Shown: positions 8,125 to 17,860, numbered from the stretch's first letter. The stretch is DNA of 64,000 nucleotides from Gammaproteobacteria bacterium (GCA_013373375.1 JABXHY010000030.1:1-64000), one strand, 5' to 3'. Numbers and translations are program-made. The notes: generated by a model from the sequence alone, not told the origin.

Positions 8125-9126
8125 ATCATCGAATTCTTAATTAATACATCATTGCTGTGCTTTTTAGTCGTTACCTCAATCTTCATAGCACGAAGTAAAG
8201 ATTTATTAGCGGTTACCATGCTGTTCAGTATTTTTGGTTTGGTGTCAGCCAGCTTTTTTATGAATAAAGACGCAGTGGATGTTGCCTTTACAGAGGCAGC
8301 AGTTGGAGCCGGAATCTCACCGCTTTTAATGTTAGCAACGTTAGCAATTGTAGGGCGCTATCAAAATACCAAGGCGCTACCTACTCGTCCTCTAATTTCA
8401 CTGACTATCGTTACGATTACGGGTGCACTATTAATAATAGGTACATTGGATATGCCTGCGTTTGGCGCAGCCGATGCTCCGTCTCAGCTTCATGTTGCAC
8501 CAAGATACATACAAGATTCGGTAGAAGAAATCGGTATTCCTAATATGGTGACGTCAGTGCTGGCAAGTTATCGAGCCTACGATACTTTGGGAGAGGTAGC
8601 GGTTATCTTCACTGCGGGAATAGGAGTGTTATCTTTACTGGCGTTCTCACACGCAAATCGAAAAGAAAAACACTTAATCGACGACATAATCGAGTTAGAT
8701 GAACACAAAATACTAAGAATTGTAATTAAGATATTAGTGGCGCCGATATTAATTTTTGCTCTTTATGTCCAATTTCACGGTGATTTTGGTCCAGGAGGAG
8801 GATTTCAAGCCGGCGTTATTTTTGCTGCAGCTATCATTCTTTACACCTTATTTTTTGGAATTAACGTCGGTAAAAAAGTCGTTAATTTATCCATCGTTAG
8901 GGTTTTCTCCGCTATCGGCTTACTTTTATACGGCAGCGTGGGAGTCGTTTCGTTTGTGAGCGGCAAAAATTATCTGGATTACCACGTCTTAGCAGAAAAT
9001 CCACAAACGGCCCAGCATATCGGAATTGTGGTGATAGAACTTGGCGTTGGTATCACTGTTGCGTGTGTCATGATGCTTATTTTCTTCGCGTTTTTTGAAA
9101 GAATCGGAAAGGATAAAGTCGAATGA
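8125..9126 (+). CDS. mrpB: Mrp-type antiporter subunit B with N-terminal DUF4040 domain
   Basis: This is a membrane protein in two parts. The first is an N-terminal DUF4040/MbhD-like segment (the piece found at the end of MrpA in other systems), recognisable by the stretch around DVAFTEAAVGAGISP. The second is a C-terminal MnhB domain with the family motif HGDFGPGGGFQAGVIFAAA. A separate large MrpA is absent from the operon, so this fusion supplies its C-terminal module. The start is unusual: the ribosome binding site points to ATC at 8125, giving an N-terminus resembling (M)IEFLINTSLL, whereas the first standard codon is TTG at 8152. It ends in a 4-bp ATGA overlap with mrpC. Confidence 0.85.
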   Translation: MIEFLINTSLLCFLVVTSIFIARSKDLLAVTMLFSIFGLVSASFFMNKDAVDVAFTEAAVGAGISPLLMLATLAIVGRYQNTKALPTRPLISLTIVTITGALLIIGTLDMPAFGAADAPSQLHVAPRYIQDSVEEIGIPNMVTSVLASYRAYDTLGEVAVIFTAGIGVLSLLAFSHANRKEKHLIDDIIELDEHKILRIVIKILVAPILIFALYVQFHGDFGPGGGFQAGVIFAAAIILYTLFFGINVGKKVVNLSIVRVFSAIGLLLYGSVGVVSFVSGKNYLDYHVLAENPQTAQHIGIVVIELGVGITVACVMMLIFFAFFERIGKDKVE

Positions 9127-9473
9127 TCATTTTTGATTTATTAAATTATTGGGTTGTCATTATTTTAATGATGATTGGTTTTTTTATTGTGATTTCTCGC
9201 GGCAATCTTGTTAAGAAAATTATTGGTCTCAATATTTTTCAAGTGTCGGTGTTTATTTTTTATATAAGTGTCGGCAATGTGAGAGGTGGAACAGCTCCAA
9301 TTTTTCTTGAAGGAGCAACTCTTTACTCGAATCCCCTTCCTCATGTATTGATACTTACCGCCATTGTTGTCGGCATTGCAACGACAGCACTAGCACTTTC
9401 ACTTGTCATTCGTATAAAAGCCAGTTACGGCACCATTGAAGAAACCGAAATTCTAGAGCAGGACAAGCAGTGA
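9123..9473 (+). CDS. mrpC: Mrp-type Na+/H+ antiporter subunit C (NuoK-like)
   Basis: This three-helix membrane subunit (116 aa) is homologous to NuoK of respiratory complex I. It shows the MrpC/NuoK pattern: helix 2 starting with KKIIGLNIFQVSVFIFYI and the conserved NPLPHVLILTAIVVGIATTA in helix 3. It overlaps mrpB upstream (ATGA) and mrpD downstream (GTGA), so these subunits should be made in fixed ratio. Confidence 0.94.
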   Translation: MIIFDLLNYWVVIILMMIGFFIVISRGNLVKKIIGLNIFQVSVFIFYISVGNVRGGTAPIFLEGATLYSNPLPHVLILTAIVVGIATTALALSLVIRIKASYGTIEETEILEQDKQ

Positions 9474-10963
9474 TCAGCCATCTCCCTATTCTTCAAGTTA
9501 TTATTCCGTTACTCGGAGCTCCCGCCTGTTTGCTTTTGGGTAAAGCCCGCTTGTCATGGATCTTTGCGACAGTCGTAGCACTTATAACCTTTATAATAAG
9601 CGTTTTGCTGTTGATACAAGTTAATGAGCAAGGAACCATTAGCTATATGCTTGGAGGCTGGGAGGCACCTTGGGGTATTGAGTACCGGATAGACTACTTA
9701 AATGCTTTTGTACTCGCCATTATTTCTGCAGTCGGTACGCTGACGTTAATAGCCGCGAACGACGGAATCAAGAAAGAAATCGATGAAGCTCGCCAACCGT
9801 TGTTTTATGTTTCATTTTTATTGTGCTTTGCTGGATTGCTAGGCATAACCGCAACGGGCGATGCGTTTAATGTTTTCGTGTTTTTAGAAATATCGTCGTT
9901 GTCCATGTATACGATTATTGCTTTAGGTAAAGATCGAAGAGCTCTTTGGGCGTCCTATCAATATTTAATTGTCGGAACCATAGGCGCAACCTTTATTTTG
10001 GTTGGCATCGGATTGATGTATTCGATGACAGGTACGCTGAATATGGTTGATTTGGCCGAACGGTTACCTCCAGTAGCTGAATCCAAATCCGTGCTCGCCT
10101 CTTATGCCTTTATATTTGTTGGTGTTTCACTAAAATTAGCCTTGTTTCCATTACATTTTTGGTTGCCAAACGCTTACACATTCTCACCAGGAATTGTTAC
10201 GGCATTTTTAGCTGCAACCGCAACTAAAGTCGCAGTTTATTTACTAATTCGATTTGATTTTGGGGTATTTGAAATGTCATCACCCGAAGTCAAGCAAACG
10301 ATTAATAGGTTATTTATCACATTAGGTATCGCAGCGACCCTGATTGCTTCTTGGACAGCCATTAAGCAGTCCGATATTAAACGCATGTTAGCCTATTCCA
10401 GTGTTGCTCAAATCGGTTATATGATCATCGGTATTGGTCTTGATTCCAGCTCGGGTGTTCAAGCAAGTGTTTTGCATTTATTTAACCACGCACTTATGAA
10501 AGGCGGACTGTTTCTTGTATTAGTCGCAATTGCTCTCCAGTTAGGCAGTACACAATTGAAGGATCTGCAAGGCATCGCGAAAAGAATGCCGTGGACATTT
10601 TTTGGCTTTGTATTGGGAGGGTTAAGTTTAATTGGAGTTCCTTTAACGGCAGGCTTCATAAGTAAATGGTATTTAGTGTCCGCCGCTGCAGAACAGGAGC
10701 AATGGTACATTATCGCTTTCGTGCTTATCGGATCACTATTAGCTGTCGCTTACATTTGGCGAGTAGTTGAAGTCGCCTGGTTTAAAAGTGCTGACTCCGA
10801 AATAGCCAACCAGCAACAACAAACGATGCCCGAAAAAATACCGTTATTACTTCTTATTCCCTTATGGATATTAATTTTGAGCAATATTTATTTTGGTATT
10901 GATGCTCGCTTTCCGATTTATTTTAGCCAACAAGCCGCTAATCTATTTTTTGGAGGCTTATAA
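9470..10963 (+). CDS. mrpD: Mrp-type antiporter subunit D (first of three NuoM/N-like subunits)
   Basis: This proton-conducting membrane subunit of the NuoL/M/N family (497 aa, about 14 helices) is the canonical MrpD by sequence and position. Conserved charged residues of the family are visible: the Glu in FVFLEISSLSMY, the Lys in VSLKLALFPLHFWLPNAY and the His in LHLFNHALMKGGLF. Translation starts at GTG, overlapping the mrpC stop. A TAATG overlap connects it to the next paralogue. Confidence 0.94.
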   Translation: MISHLPILQVIIPLLGAPACLLLGKARLSWIFATVVALITFIISVLLLIQVNEQGTISYMLGGWEAPWGIEYRIDYLNAFVLAIISAVGTLTLIAANDGIKKEIDEARQPLFYVSFLLCFAGLLGITATGDAFNVFVFLEISSLSMYTIIALGKDRRALWASYQYLIVGTIGATFILVGIGLMYSMTGTLNMVDLAERLPPVAESKSVLASYAFIFVGVSLKLALFPLHFWLPNAYTFSPGIVTAFLAATATKVAVYLLIRFDFGVFEMSSPEVKQTINRLFITLGIAATLIASWTAIKQSDIKRMLAYSSVAQIGYMIIGIGLDSSSGVQASVLHLFNHALMKGGLFLVLVAIALQLGSTQLKDLQGIAKRMPWTFFGFVLGGLSLIGVPLTAGFISKWYLVSAAAEQEQWYIIAFVLIGSLLAVAYIWRVVEVAWFKSADSEIANQQQQTMPEKIPLLLLIPLWILILSNIYFGIDARFPIYFSQQAANLFFGGL

Positions 10964-12438
10964 TGGAAAACCATGCGTTCTTACTGCTTTTAATTTTAAC
11001 TATCCCTATTGTAGCAACGCTCGGAATATTTTTATTTCGTAACACGCCAAATCTAAGAGAGTTCGTCTCGCTCGTTGCCGGCTTTTCGGTATTTTCATTG
11101 AGTTGGACTCTTTTTCAAAAAGTTCGTCTTAACGAGTTAGTAGAGTGGCACTTGCTCGATATAATCCCTGGCCTTTCAATTCATTTTAAAATCGATGAGC
11201 TGGGCGCTATATTCGCTCTGGTAGCAGGATTTTTATGGATTATTACGACTTTGTATTCAATTGGCTATATGCGTGGCCATCACGAAAAAAATCAAACACG
11301 ATTCTATATTTGTTTTGCAATCGCTATTTCCGCTGTACTTGGTGTTGCTTACTCTGAAAATCTATTCACTCTTTTTGTGTTTTATGAGGTATTAACGCTC
11401 AGTACCTATCCGCTCGTTACCCATGCAGGAACAGAAAAAGCAAAAGGTGGTGGTCGCACCTATCTTGGAATACTCATTGGTACATCAATTGTCTTCCTTC
11501 TTCCTGCGATAATTATCACCTGGCTGAATGCAGGTACAGTGTCCTTTACGGCTGGAGGTGTATTTAGTGAAGGAACCTCAACTACATTACTGACCATTTT
11601 GCTTATTCTGTTTATTTTTGGGATTGGAAAGGCGGCAATAATGCCGATTCATCGTTGGCTGCCTGCTGCCATGTTAGCACCAACACCCGTTAGCGCACTT
11701 CTTCATGCAGTTGCAGTTGTTAAAGCCGGTGTTTTTAGCGTTCTTAAAGTGTGTGTATTTATTTTTGGCGCAGAAACCTTAAGTTCATTGGATATCACGC
11801 AACTGTTCATCTATTTAGCTGGTGCGACCATTCTTATCTCATCGCTCATCGCAATGCGTCAGGACAATTTAAAAAAACGACTCGCTTACTCAACCATTAG
11901 TCAGTTGAGTTATGTAATTCTTGGTGCACTTCTTGTCTCATCGCTTAGTGTAACAGGTAGCGCACTTCACATTGTTATGCATGCGTTTGGAAAAATCACA
12001 TTGTTCTTCTGCGCAGGCGCAATCTTAGTGGCCAGTCACAAAAGTAATATTAGTGAAATGCGAGGTTTAGGTAGGCAAATGCCAGTTACCATGATCGCAT
12101 TTTTTATAGCAAGCCTTAGTATTATCGGACTACCTCCAGTCGGTGGAACATGGAGCAAGTGGTTTTTGATTATGTCAACTATTGAGGCAGAACAATTATT
12201 CTTAATGAGTGTCTTGATGATTAGTTCGTTATTGAACATTTATTATCTTCTACCGATCCCGATCAAAGCTTTTATGACGCAAGAAAACACTACTGAACAA
12301 AATAAAGGCACTCCATTTTTTGCTATTAAAGAAGCACCTATCGCATCAGTTATAGCGATTGTGATTACCACACTCTGTTGCTTGCTGTTATTTATTTTCC
12401 CACAGTCATTTGTCGACATGGCACAGCGTATTATTTAG
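10963..12438 (+). CDS. Second NuoM/MrpD-like proton-translocating subunit
   Basis: This is a 491-aa NuoM/MrpD paralogue. Key family residues are present: Glu in FVFYEVLTLSTYPLV, Lys in GIGKAAIMPIHRWLPAAM, the VSALLHAVAVVKAG stretch with Lys, and His in LHIVMHAFGKITLFF. GGAGGC lies upstream of the ATG, which overlaps the preceding stop. In a complex without a full MrpA it may take the place of the MrpA (NuoL-like) antiporter module. Confidence 0.9.
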   Translation: MENHAFLLLLILTIPIVATLGIFLFRNTPNLREFVSLVAGFSVFSLSWTLFQKVRLNELVEWHLLDIIPGLSIHFKIDELGAIFALVAGFLWIITTLYSIGYMRGHHEKNQTRFYICFAIAISAVLGVAYSENLFTLFVFYEVLTLSTYPLVTHAGTEKAKGGGRTYLGILIGTSIVFLLPAIIITWLNAGTVSFTAGGVFSEGTSTTLLTILLILFIFGIGKAAIMPIHRWLPAAMLAPTPVSALLHAVAVVKAGVFSVLKVCVFIFGAETLSSLDITQLFIYLAGATILISSLIAMRQDNLKKRLAYSTISQLSYVILGALLVSSLSVTGSALHIVMHAFGKITLFFCAGAILVASHKSNISEMRGLGRQMPVTMIAFFIASLSIIGLPPVGGTWSKWFLIMSTIEAEQLFLMSVLMISSLLNIYYLLPIPIKAFMTQENTTEQNKGTPFFAIKEAPIASVIAIVITTLCCLLLFIFPQSFVDMAQRII

Positions 12439-12448
12439 TGAGTAGATT

Positions 12449-12745
12449 ATGTCTAGTTCTGGTGAAAAGAATCATTTGTTCGATAATCCGCAAAATGTAA
12501 AGAGGTTAATGAATGGCCTTTACGTTTGCTGTGGTATTTTACTTATACTCGACTTCATAATTTCTCGGTACAGCAAACACCCATTGGAGTGGATTTGGGG
12601 TTTTTATCCGATCTATGGTTTTGTTGGGTGTGTTATTTTAGTTATCGTCGCTAAGTGGATGAGAAAATTAATAATGCGCGATGAAAACTATTATGGCGAT
12701 CTAAATAAGAAAATCGAAAAAACTACTCCAGAGGAGAATCTATAA
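12449..12745 (+). CDS. Small two-helix membrane protein of the Mrp operon
   Basis: This 98-aa protein sits between two MrpD-like genes and is tightly linked to both (10-bp gap upstream, TAATG overlap downstream). It has two hydrophobic segments, near residues 25-41 and 54-74, with charged ends, so it probably spans the inner membrane as a hairpin. I do not recognise a named family. Its context says it is an accessory or assembly subunit of this antiporter type. Confidence 0.7.
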   Translation: MSSSGEKNHLFDNPQNVKRLMNGLYVCCGILLILDFIISRYSKHPLEWIWGFYPIYGFVGCVILVIVAKWMRKLIMRDENYYGDLNKKIEKTTPEENL

Positions 12746-14439
12746 TGCTCCCTGTTACCTACCCTTTCGTTTTTCTATTCGTAGCGGCGTTAATAGTGCC
12801 TTTTACAAAAGGTCATTTACGAACTGCATTTGTCCTTATTGCGATAGTATTAAGTGCACTTAATATAAGCAATCTAAGTGATGGCCTTACTTGGCAATGG
12901 ACATTTATGCAGTTTGAACTTACGCCTTTAAGAGTTGATCGGCTAAGTTTACTGTTCGGCTATTTGTTTCATATTGCAGCGCTTATCGGTGTGATATTTT
13001 CTTTGCACGTTAAATCCAAGTTGCAACAGTCGTCTTCTTTGATTTATGCAGGAAGTGCATTAGGTGCTGTGTTTGCTGGTGACTTACTCACATTATTTAT
13101 TTTCTGGGAGTTACTTGCATTAAGTTCCGTTTTCCTAATCTGGGCACGCGGAAGTGAACGTTCATTTAAAGCGGGTATGCGATATCTACAAGTTCAAATT
13201 CTTTCAGGACTATTATTGCTCGCTGGCTTGTTATTTTATTGGCAGGAGCATAATAGTTTGTCTTTTGAGTTTATTGGCTTGTCCGGTGCTCACGGCTGGT
13301 TAATATTTTTAGCCTTCGGAATTAAGTGTGCGTTTCCTTTTGCTCATAATTGGTTAACCGATGCCTATCCAGAAGCGACTGCAACCGGTACGGTATTTTT
13401 AAGTGCGTTTACAACAAAAGTTGCAGTTTATTGCTTAGCACGAGCCTATCCAGGTACCGAGCTTTTAATTTATATCGGTGCCGCAATGGCCTGTTTCCCG
13501 ATTTTTTACGCAGTAATTGAGAATGATTTAAGACGCGTACTCGCTTACAGCTTGGTCAACCAATTAGGTTTTATGGTTGTTGGTGTTGGTATTGGTACAG
13601 CATTAGCTCTCAATGGAGCGGTTGCACACGCGTTCACCGATGTCATTTTTAAAGGCTTACTGTTTATGTCGATGGGAGCAGTACTTCACATGACTGGGAA
13701 AATTAATGGCTCGGAACTTGGAGGGCTTTACAAGTCGATGCCGAAGACAACCATAATGTGTATCATCGGAGCGGCATCGATATCAGCCTTCCCTCTGTTC
13801 AGTGGTTTTATCAGCAAATCGATGATTATGACTGCCGCCTTATACGAAAAATTTAACGGTGTCTGGTTAATTCTATTATTCGCTTCGGCTGGAGTGTTCC
13901 ACCATGCGGGTATAAAAATTCCTTACTTTGCTTTCTTTGCGCATGACTCGGGCATAAGAACGACAGAGCCCCCCAAAAACATGCTGCTTGCGATGTTTAT
14001 AGCTGCAGTTTTATGTTTGGTCTTAGGAATATTTCCAACTGTGTTGTATCAGCACCTGCCCTTTAATGCACAGTACACACCTTATGATGTAACCCACGTT
14101 CTCACTCAATTGCAGTTGCTGTTCTTTTCTGCACTTGCTTTTGTTTGGTTGAATCTTAAGAACTTGTACCCGCCAGAATTACCTTCGGTCAATTTGGAGT
14201 TCGATTGGTTTTATCGCCGCTTGATCCCTAACTCATACCATTGGGTAGTTCACCAACTCGGAGTTTTGAAATCCAATTTAATAGCGATTGCTAACAGAGT
14301 GTATTCAGAAACTAAATTGCATTATCAATTTATTCCGGGGCTAGAGGCATTAGCGTCTGGACGCGCTATATCGACTAGTGCAATGGTGTCTTGGATATCG
14401 GTTATATTGGTAATATTTTTATTGCTGAGCTTTCTTTAA
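12745..14439 (+). CDS. Third NuoL/M/N-like antiporter subunit with C-terminal extension
   Basis: This 564-aa proton-conducting transporter family protein is the longest of the three paralogues. Family residues are Glu in FIFWELLALSSVFLI, Lys in FGIKCAFPFAHNWLTDAYPEA and His in HAFTDVIFKGLLFMSMG. The last 100 residues form an extension containing LEFDWFYRRLIP, a lateral helix region and a final membrane helix, reminiscent of the NuoL-type C-terminus. GAGGAGA precedes the ATG. It closes the operon. Confidence 0.88.
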   Translation: MLPVTYPFVFLFVAALIVPFTKGHLRTAFVLIAIVLSALNISNLSDGLTWQWTFMQFELTPLRVDRLSLLFGYLFHIAALIGVIFSLHVKSKLQQSSSLIYAGSALGAVFAGDLLTLFIFWELLALSSVFLIWARGSERSFKAGMRYLQVQILSGLLLLAGLLFYWQEHNSLSFEFIGLSGAHGWLIFLAFGIKCAFPFAHNWLTDAYPEATATGTVFLSAFTTKVAVYCLARAYPGTELLIYIGAAMACFPIFYAVIENDLRRVLAYSLVNQLGFMVVGVGIGTALALNGAVAHAFTDVIFKGLLFMSMGAVLHMTGKINGSELGGLYKSMPKTTIMCIIGAASISAFPLFSGFISKSMIMTAALYEKFNGVWLILLFASAGVFHHAGIKIPYFAFFAHDSGIRTTEPPKNMLLAMFIAAVLCLVLGIFPTVLYQHLPFNAQYTPYDVTHVLTQLQLLFFSALAFVWLNLKNLYPPELPSVNLEFDWFYRRLIPNSYHWVVHQLGVLKSNLIAIANRVYSETKLHYQFIPGLEALASGRAISTSAMVSWISVILVIFLLLSFL

Positions 14440-14837
14440 ACCTGATTGACGGACATATATCTACAATAACTAGAGAGCTGTTCAATACTGACAGCTCTGC
14501 CAATAAGTAATCTAACTCAGTTTAAATTTGGCATTTATAGCCTTTTTATAAAAATGAACCCGTCTTTCTAACGAATCTGTACTCGACCACAAATCTGATC
14601 GCGACAGTCAAACTTTACATTCAATGTCTGTTTAGTCTTTAATGTTTTAAAGCAGACTCTGGTAAATTCAGTTATGCCTTATTACCTATACAATAGCTAA
14701 AATCATTGCAAATTGAGGTGAACAATCCATTAAATTTCGGTTTCAAAAGTCTATATTTAAATTATTGGTAAAACAGTTTTGTCGTTGTAGTTCCAGGCTT
14801 GAAATATTTTCTAAATCTCAAAAGACAGATAGCGACC
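14440..14837. other. Gene-free stretch after the Mrp operon
   Basis: Apart from the hairpin at 14474-14498, this 400-bp stretch has no convincing frame. It presumably holds the promoter of the GAF gene. The GAF frame stays open back to a TTG at 14799, but that region lacks family similarity. Confidence 0.5.
14474..14498 (+). terminator. Hairpin after the Mrp operon
   Basis: AGAGCTGT (14474-14481) and ACAGCTCT (14491-14498) form a perfect 8-bp stem with a 9-base loop about 35 bp after the operon's last stop. No T-run follows, so it is either an imperfect terminator or a 3' stability hairpin. Confidence 0.4.
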
Positions 14838-15275
14838 ATGAGTTTAAATACTTCTTTTATAAACGCTCAATTACAGTACATTATCGAAGCTGTAGGAATG
14901 GAAGTTGCTATATTGAGCAAAATTTACGATCAAAAATACGAAGTCATCTCTATTGTTCCGGAGGTTCCGTTTGTAAAACCGGGTAGCATTTTTCCTTTAG
15001 AGAGCCGCTTGTGTATGGAGGTAGTGAGAAAACAACGCTTAGTTCACTATCATTACATTTTTTCTATTGAAGAACTTCGTGATCATCCAGTTTACAAAGC
15101 AATTCAACCGGAGGCTTATATAGGTTGCCCTGTCTATGCTAATGGAGAACTCTGGGGCACGATTAATACAATGGCGTTTTACCCTAAACTTGAAGGATTC
15201 ACCGATTATCAGCTCGAAATTGTACGCACAGCGGCGGCAGAAATTGCTCTTTCGATTGAAGAGCGAGTAGCTTGA
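14838..15275 (+). CDS. Stand-alone GAF domain protein
   Basis: This 145-aa protein consists of a single GAF sensory domain without an output domain. The pattern SIFPLESRLCMEVV, then HPVYKAIQPEAYIGCPVYANG, then LWGTINTMAFY matches the GAF subtype commonly fused to PAS and histidine-kinase or GGDEF modules, where it binds small ligands or chromophores. The Cys in the first and second motifs are potential ligand contacts. It is convergent with the GAF-PAS-PAS-GGDEF gene (26 bp apart), which has its own GAF. An earlier TTG at 14799 would add 13 residues. Function is unknown. Confidence 0.75.
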   Translation: MSLNTSFINAQLQYIIEAVGMEVAILSKIYDQKYEVISIVPEVPFVKPGSIFPLESRLCMEVVRKQRLVHYHYIFSIEELRDHPVYKAIQPEAYIGCPVYANGELWGTINTMAFYPKLEGFTDYQLEIVRTAAAEIALSIEERVA

Positions 15276-15300
15276 TTAATTAAATTTAACTAAAGCAAGT

Positions 15301-17010
15301 TTAAGACGCTGACTTTGTTTTTACGCGCTTTGCTAAATACATGGCTTGATCAGCTTTCTCTAAAAGCTCTGTCAATGTCTCGCCATCGGATGGATAAGTC
15401 ACTTTTCCTATGCTGGCATCTAACTCGAAGCATTCATCATCGATGTATATAGGTTTTCTAATTTTTATTAAAAGTCTCTCGATAAAGTCATCAACCAATG
15501 TTAATGCTTTTAAATTAGTAATCACAAAGACAAACTCATCTCCGCCAATTCTGGCGGCACAATCCCCACCACGAATCGCATCTGACATTCTTTCACCGAG
15601 AGTCTCTAGAATTGCATCTCCACTTTTATGACCGTGATGGTCATTGATAGGTTTGAACCCATCCAGGTCAACGTAGACAACCGAAAACTGCGCTAGTGAA
15701 CGTTGTGCCCTCGAAATTTCTTCTTTAATAAATTGGTGTAACCTAAATCGATTTGCTAGACCTGTTAGAGAGTCTTCATTTGCGCGTTTAAAAAGCTGGC
15801 TCTCCTTCTTGTATCCATCAGTTATGTCTTCCGATAGGCCCAATATATATTGTTTATTAGTCTCAGGATCAGCAATTAAAAGCTTTTTGGTGTGGAAATA
15901 ACGTCTGGTTTGGTCTGGGTACTCTATGTACTCATTCTCTATTTCCAGTACATTACCAGTTCTTAAAACTTTTTTATCATCTTGCAAAAAGGCTTTAGCA
16001 ATATTCGATGGCAATAAATCCGCATCCTTTTTCCCGATCACATCCTCGACTTGATGTCCCATTGCTAAGGCACAATTCTGGTTACAGTAAACGTAACTTA
16101 AATCTGCAGTATCTTTAATAAAAATCAGATCTGGCAAACTTTCAATGATAACTTGCAACAACCTATGCCTCTCTAATATTTGAGAGATATCGACTATTTT
16201 TAGTAATAAATGTTGGTCGCTTTCAAATGACTTTTTAACTGTGAGATTAACAGGAAACTCCTCTCCTGAGCGTCTTATGCATTTAAACTGAAACCTTCTA
16301 ATGGCATTCGAGCTGAAGCCGCTTTTTGCGAGTTGCTTTAATACATTGTGAAGCTTTACCTTCGACCGCTTTGGTATCAGACGTTCGAAGTTACTGCCGA
16401 TCAAATCTTGCTGTTCATACTCAAACAAACTGAGCGCTTTTTGAGTTGCCAGCTTTATAGTTCCATCTAGCGATAAACTAATTAAAGCATCAAAGGAATT
16501 TTCTGAGAGTATGGACTGCAACAGCATTGGGCTTTGATCATTCGACAGTTCAAAAATAGGCCGACTCAACTCCCATTCAATAGATTTTGTGATATCACGA
16601 AAGAAAGCTCTTTCGCCTTCTGCTACCTCTCGGGACGAATGATCCATCATACAGATTGTTCCTATGACTAAACCGTTAGGCAAACGCAACGGCATTCCAT
16701 AGTAAAATTTAATTGGGAAATTAGCGATTTTTAATTTATTGAAGTCTTCACTATCGTCGAGGTTAGGGATTAATAATTCTTTATTTAATGAAGCAGTAGA
16801 GCTGCATATTGAATTATTTCTATTAAAAAATGATAAATCAGATCCAACTTTTGATTTTAACCATAATTTATCTTCTTCAATAAAAGTAATAAAAACTAAG
16901 GGCACATTGAAATAGCGGGAGAGCATGCGTGTAAAGCGGTCAAAGCGCTCTTCTTGAGACAAGTTAAACTGCAAGGCTGACTCTTGATTTAATCTGACTT
17001 CATTTTTCAC
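15301..17010 (-). CDS. Diguanylate cyclase with GAF-PAS-PAS-GGDEF architecture
   Basis: This cytosolic sensor enzyme (569 aa) is predicted to make c-di-GMP. A GAF domain covers about residues 15-155, with the GLVIGTICMMDH motif. Two PAS domains cover about 170-280 and 283-400, the second in the PAS-PAC style with FHTKKLLIADPETNKQYILG. The GGDEF domain covers about 405-566. The active-site motif GGDEF is intact, preceded five residues upstream by RGGD, an inhibitory I-site, so product inhibition is likely. There is no signal peptide or membrane helix, so signals should be intracellular. Confidence 0.93.
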   Translation of the reverse strand: MKNEVRLNQESALQFNLSQEERFDRFTRMLSRYFNVPLVFITFIEEDKLWLKSKVGSDLSFFNRNNSICSSTASLNKELLIPNLDDSEDFNKLKIANFPIKFYYGMPLRLPNGLVIGTICMMDHSSREVAEGERAFFRDITKSIEWELSRPIFELSNDQSPMLLQSILSENSFDALISLSLDGTIKLATQKALSLFEYEQQDLIGSNFERLIPKRSKVKLHNVLKQLAKSGFSSNAIRRFQFKCIRRSGEEFPVNLTVKKSFESDQHLLLKIVDISQILERHRLLQVIIESLPDLIFIKDTADLSYVYCNQNCALAMGHQVEDVIGKKDADLLPSNIAKAFLQDDKKVLRTGNVLEIENEYIEYPDQTRRYFHTKKLLIADPETNKQYILGLSEDITDGYKKESQLFKRANEDSLTGLANRFRLHQFIKEEISRAQRSLAQFSVVYVDLDGFKPINDHHGHKSGDAILETLGERMSDAIRGGDCAARIGGDEFVFVITNLKALTLVDDFIERLLIKIRKPIYIDDECFELDASIGKVTYPSDGETLTELLEKADQAMYLAKRVKTKSAS

Positions 17011-17350
17011 AATCTTTTCAGCTCTCTTGAAAGTATGTAAAATTATTGTTCAATACCGATTGAATTTTCCCTTCACATTTCTCTACATTATTAAAAGCTA
17101 AACACCTGGAACTTCGCCCTAGCAGATTAAGATTAATTAGTCCTATTGAGATTTTTCGTAATTGTAAAACAGTTATAATCTTATACCTCGTTCAGGAAGC
17201 TAGCCACTTTTTTGCACAAAATATCTCTTTTTATATCAAATTTTAATATCACGGTTTTTTTATAGTACAAAGAGCCATTTTTTAACTTAGACAAATAAAG
17301 TTTTGAGGACTTCCCCTAACCTTTGAGTCCTATTACAAAGCTCGCAGTAG
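17011..17350. other. Gene-free stretch
   Basis: This AT-rich stretch of about 340 bp lies between the start of the GAF-PAS cyclase and the stop of the cyclotransferase-like gene, both on the minus strand. It probably carries the cyclase promoter. I see no clear hairpin or frame. Confidence 0.4.
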
Positions 17351-17860
17351 CTATAATAAGTTTAAATAAACCTCCCTCTCTCGCCTGTCTCTATCTTGGT
17401 CTACATCTTCAATGGACGTCACACATAGAATATTCTCCTGTATATATTGCTCTGGTAACTGATTCTCGATAGCCCCCTGATACACATGATTAAAATACCA
17501 GCTAAACGGCAATAAGTTGTTATTTATCTTTGTCGCTATATAGGTAGACGCTTCTAACAATTTCCCATCGACGTCATCCATAATCATTACATTGGTCCGA
17601 ATATAACCTGATCCGACTCCTTCTATCTCATCTAATTTCTGGATCTCTTCCGAAGGAACTTTGAACAATGCGCCATAAATATGATTTGCACTATTGTTCG
17701 TTTTGAAAGCATCACATTTTGCAGACCCATCGTCTCCGGCCTTATGAAATTGAAGCTTATAGCCAGGGAGCTTGTACCTTCCTATATGAGTAACACCACT
17801 CAGCCGATGTTGGATACGCTTGAGCGACATATTAGAGCCATACGCAAAGTAGTAATTCAT
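17351..17860 (-). CDS. Gamma-glutamylcyclotransferase-like protein
   Basis: This 169-aa protein belongs to the GGCT/AIG2-like fold, which releases 5-oxoproline from gamma-glutamyl amino acids or peptides. The substrate-binding loop FAYGSNM is at residues 5-11, and the expected catalytic Glu is in LDEIEGVGSGYIR (Glu80). The length fits the gamma-glutamylcyclotransferase group. AAAGGAT lies upstream of the ATG. It is divergent from the TPR cyclase across a region with 20-bp tandem repeats. The exact substrate is not determinable. Confidence 0.85.
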   Translation of the reverse strand: MNYYFAYGSNMSLKRIQHRLSGVTHIGRYKLPGYKLQFHKAGDDGSAKCDAFKTNNSANHIYGALFKVPSEEIQKLDEIEGVGSGYIRTNVMIMDDVDGKLLEASTYIATKINNNLLPFSWYFNHVYQGAIENQLPEQYIQENILCVTSIEDVDQDRDRREREVYLNLL

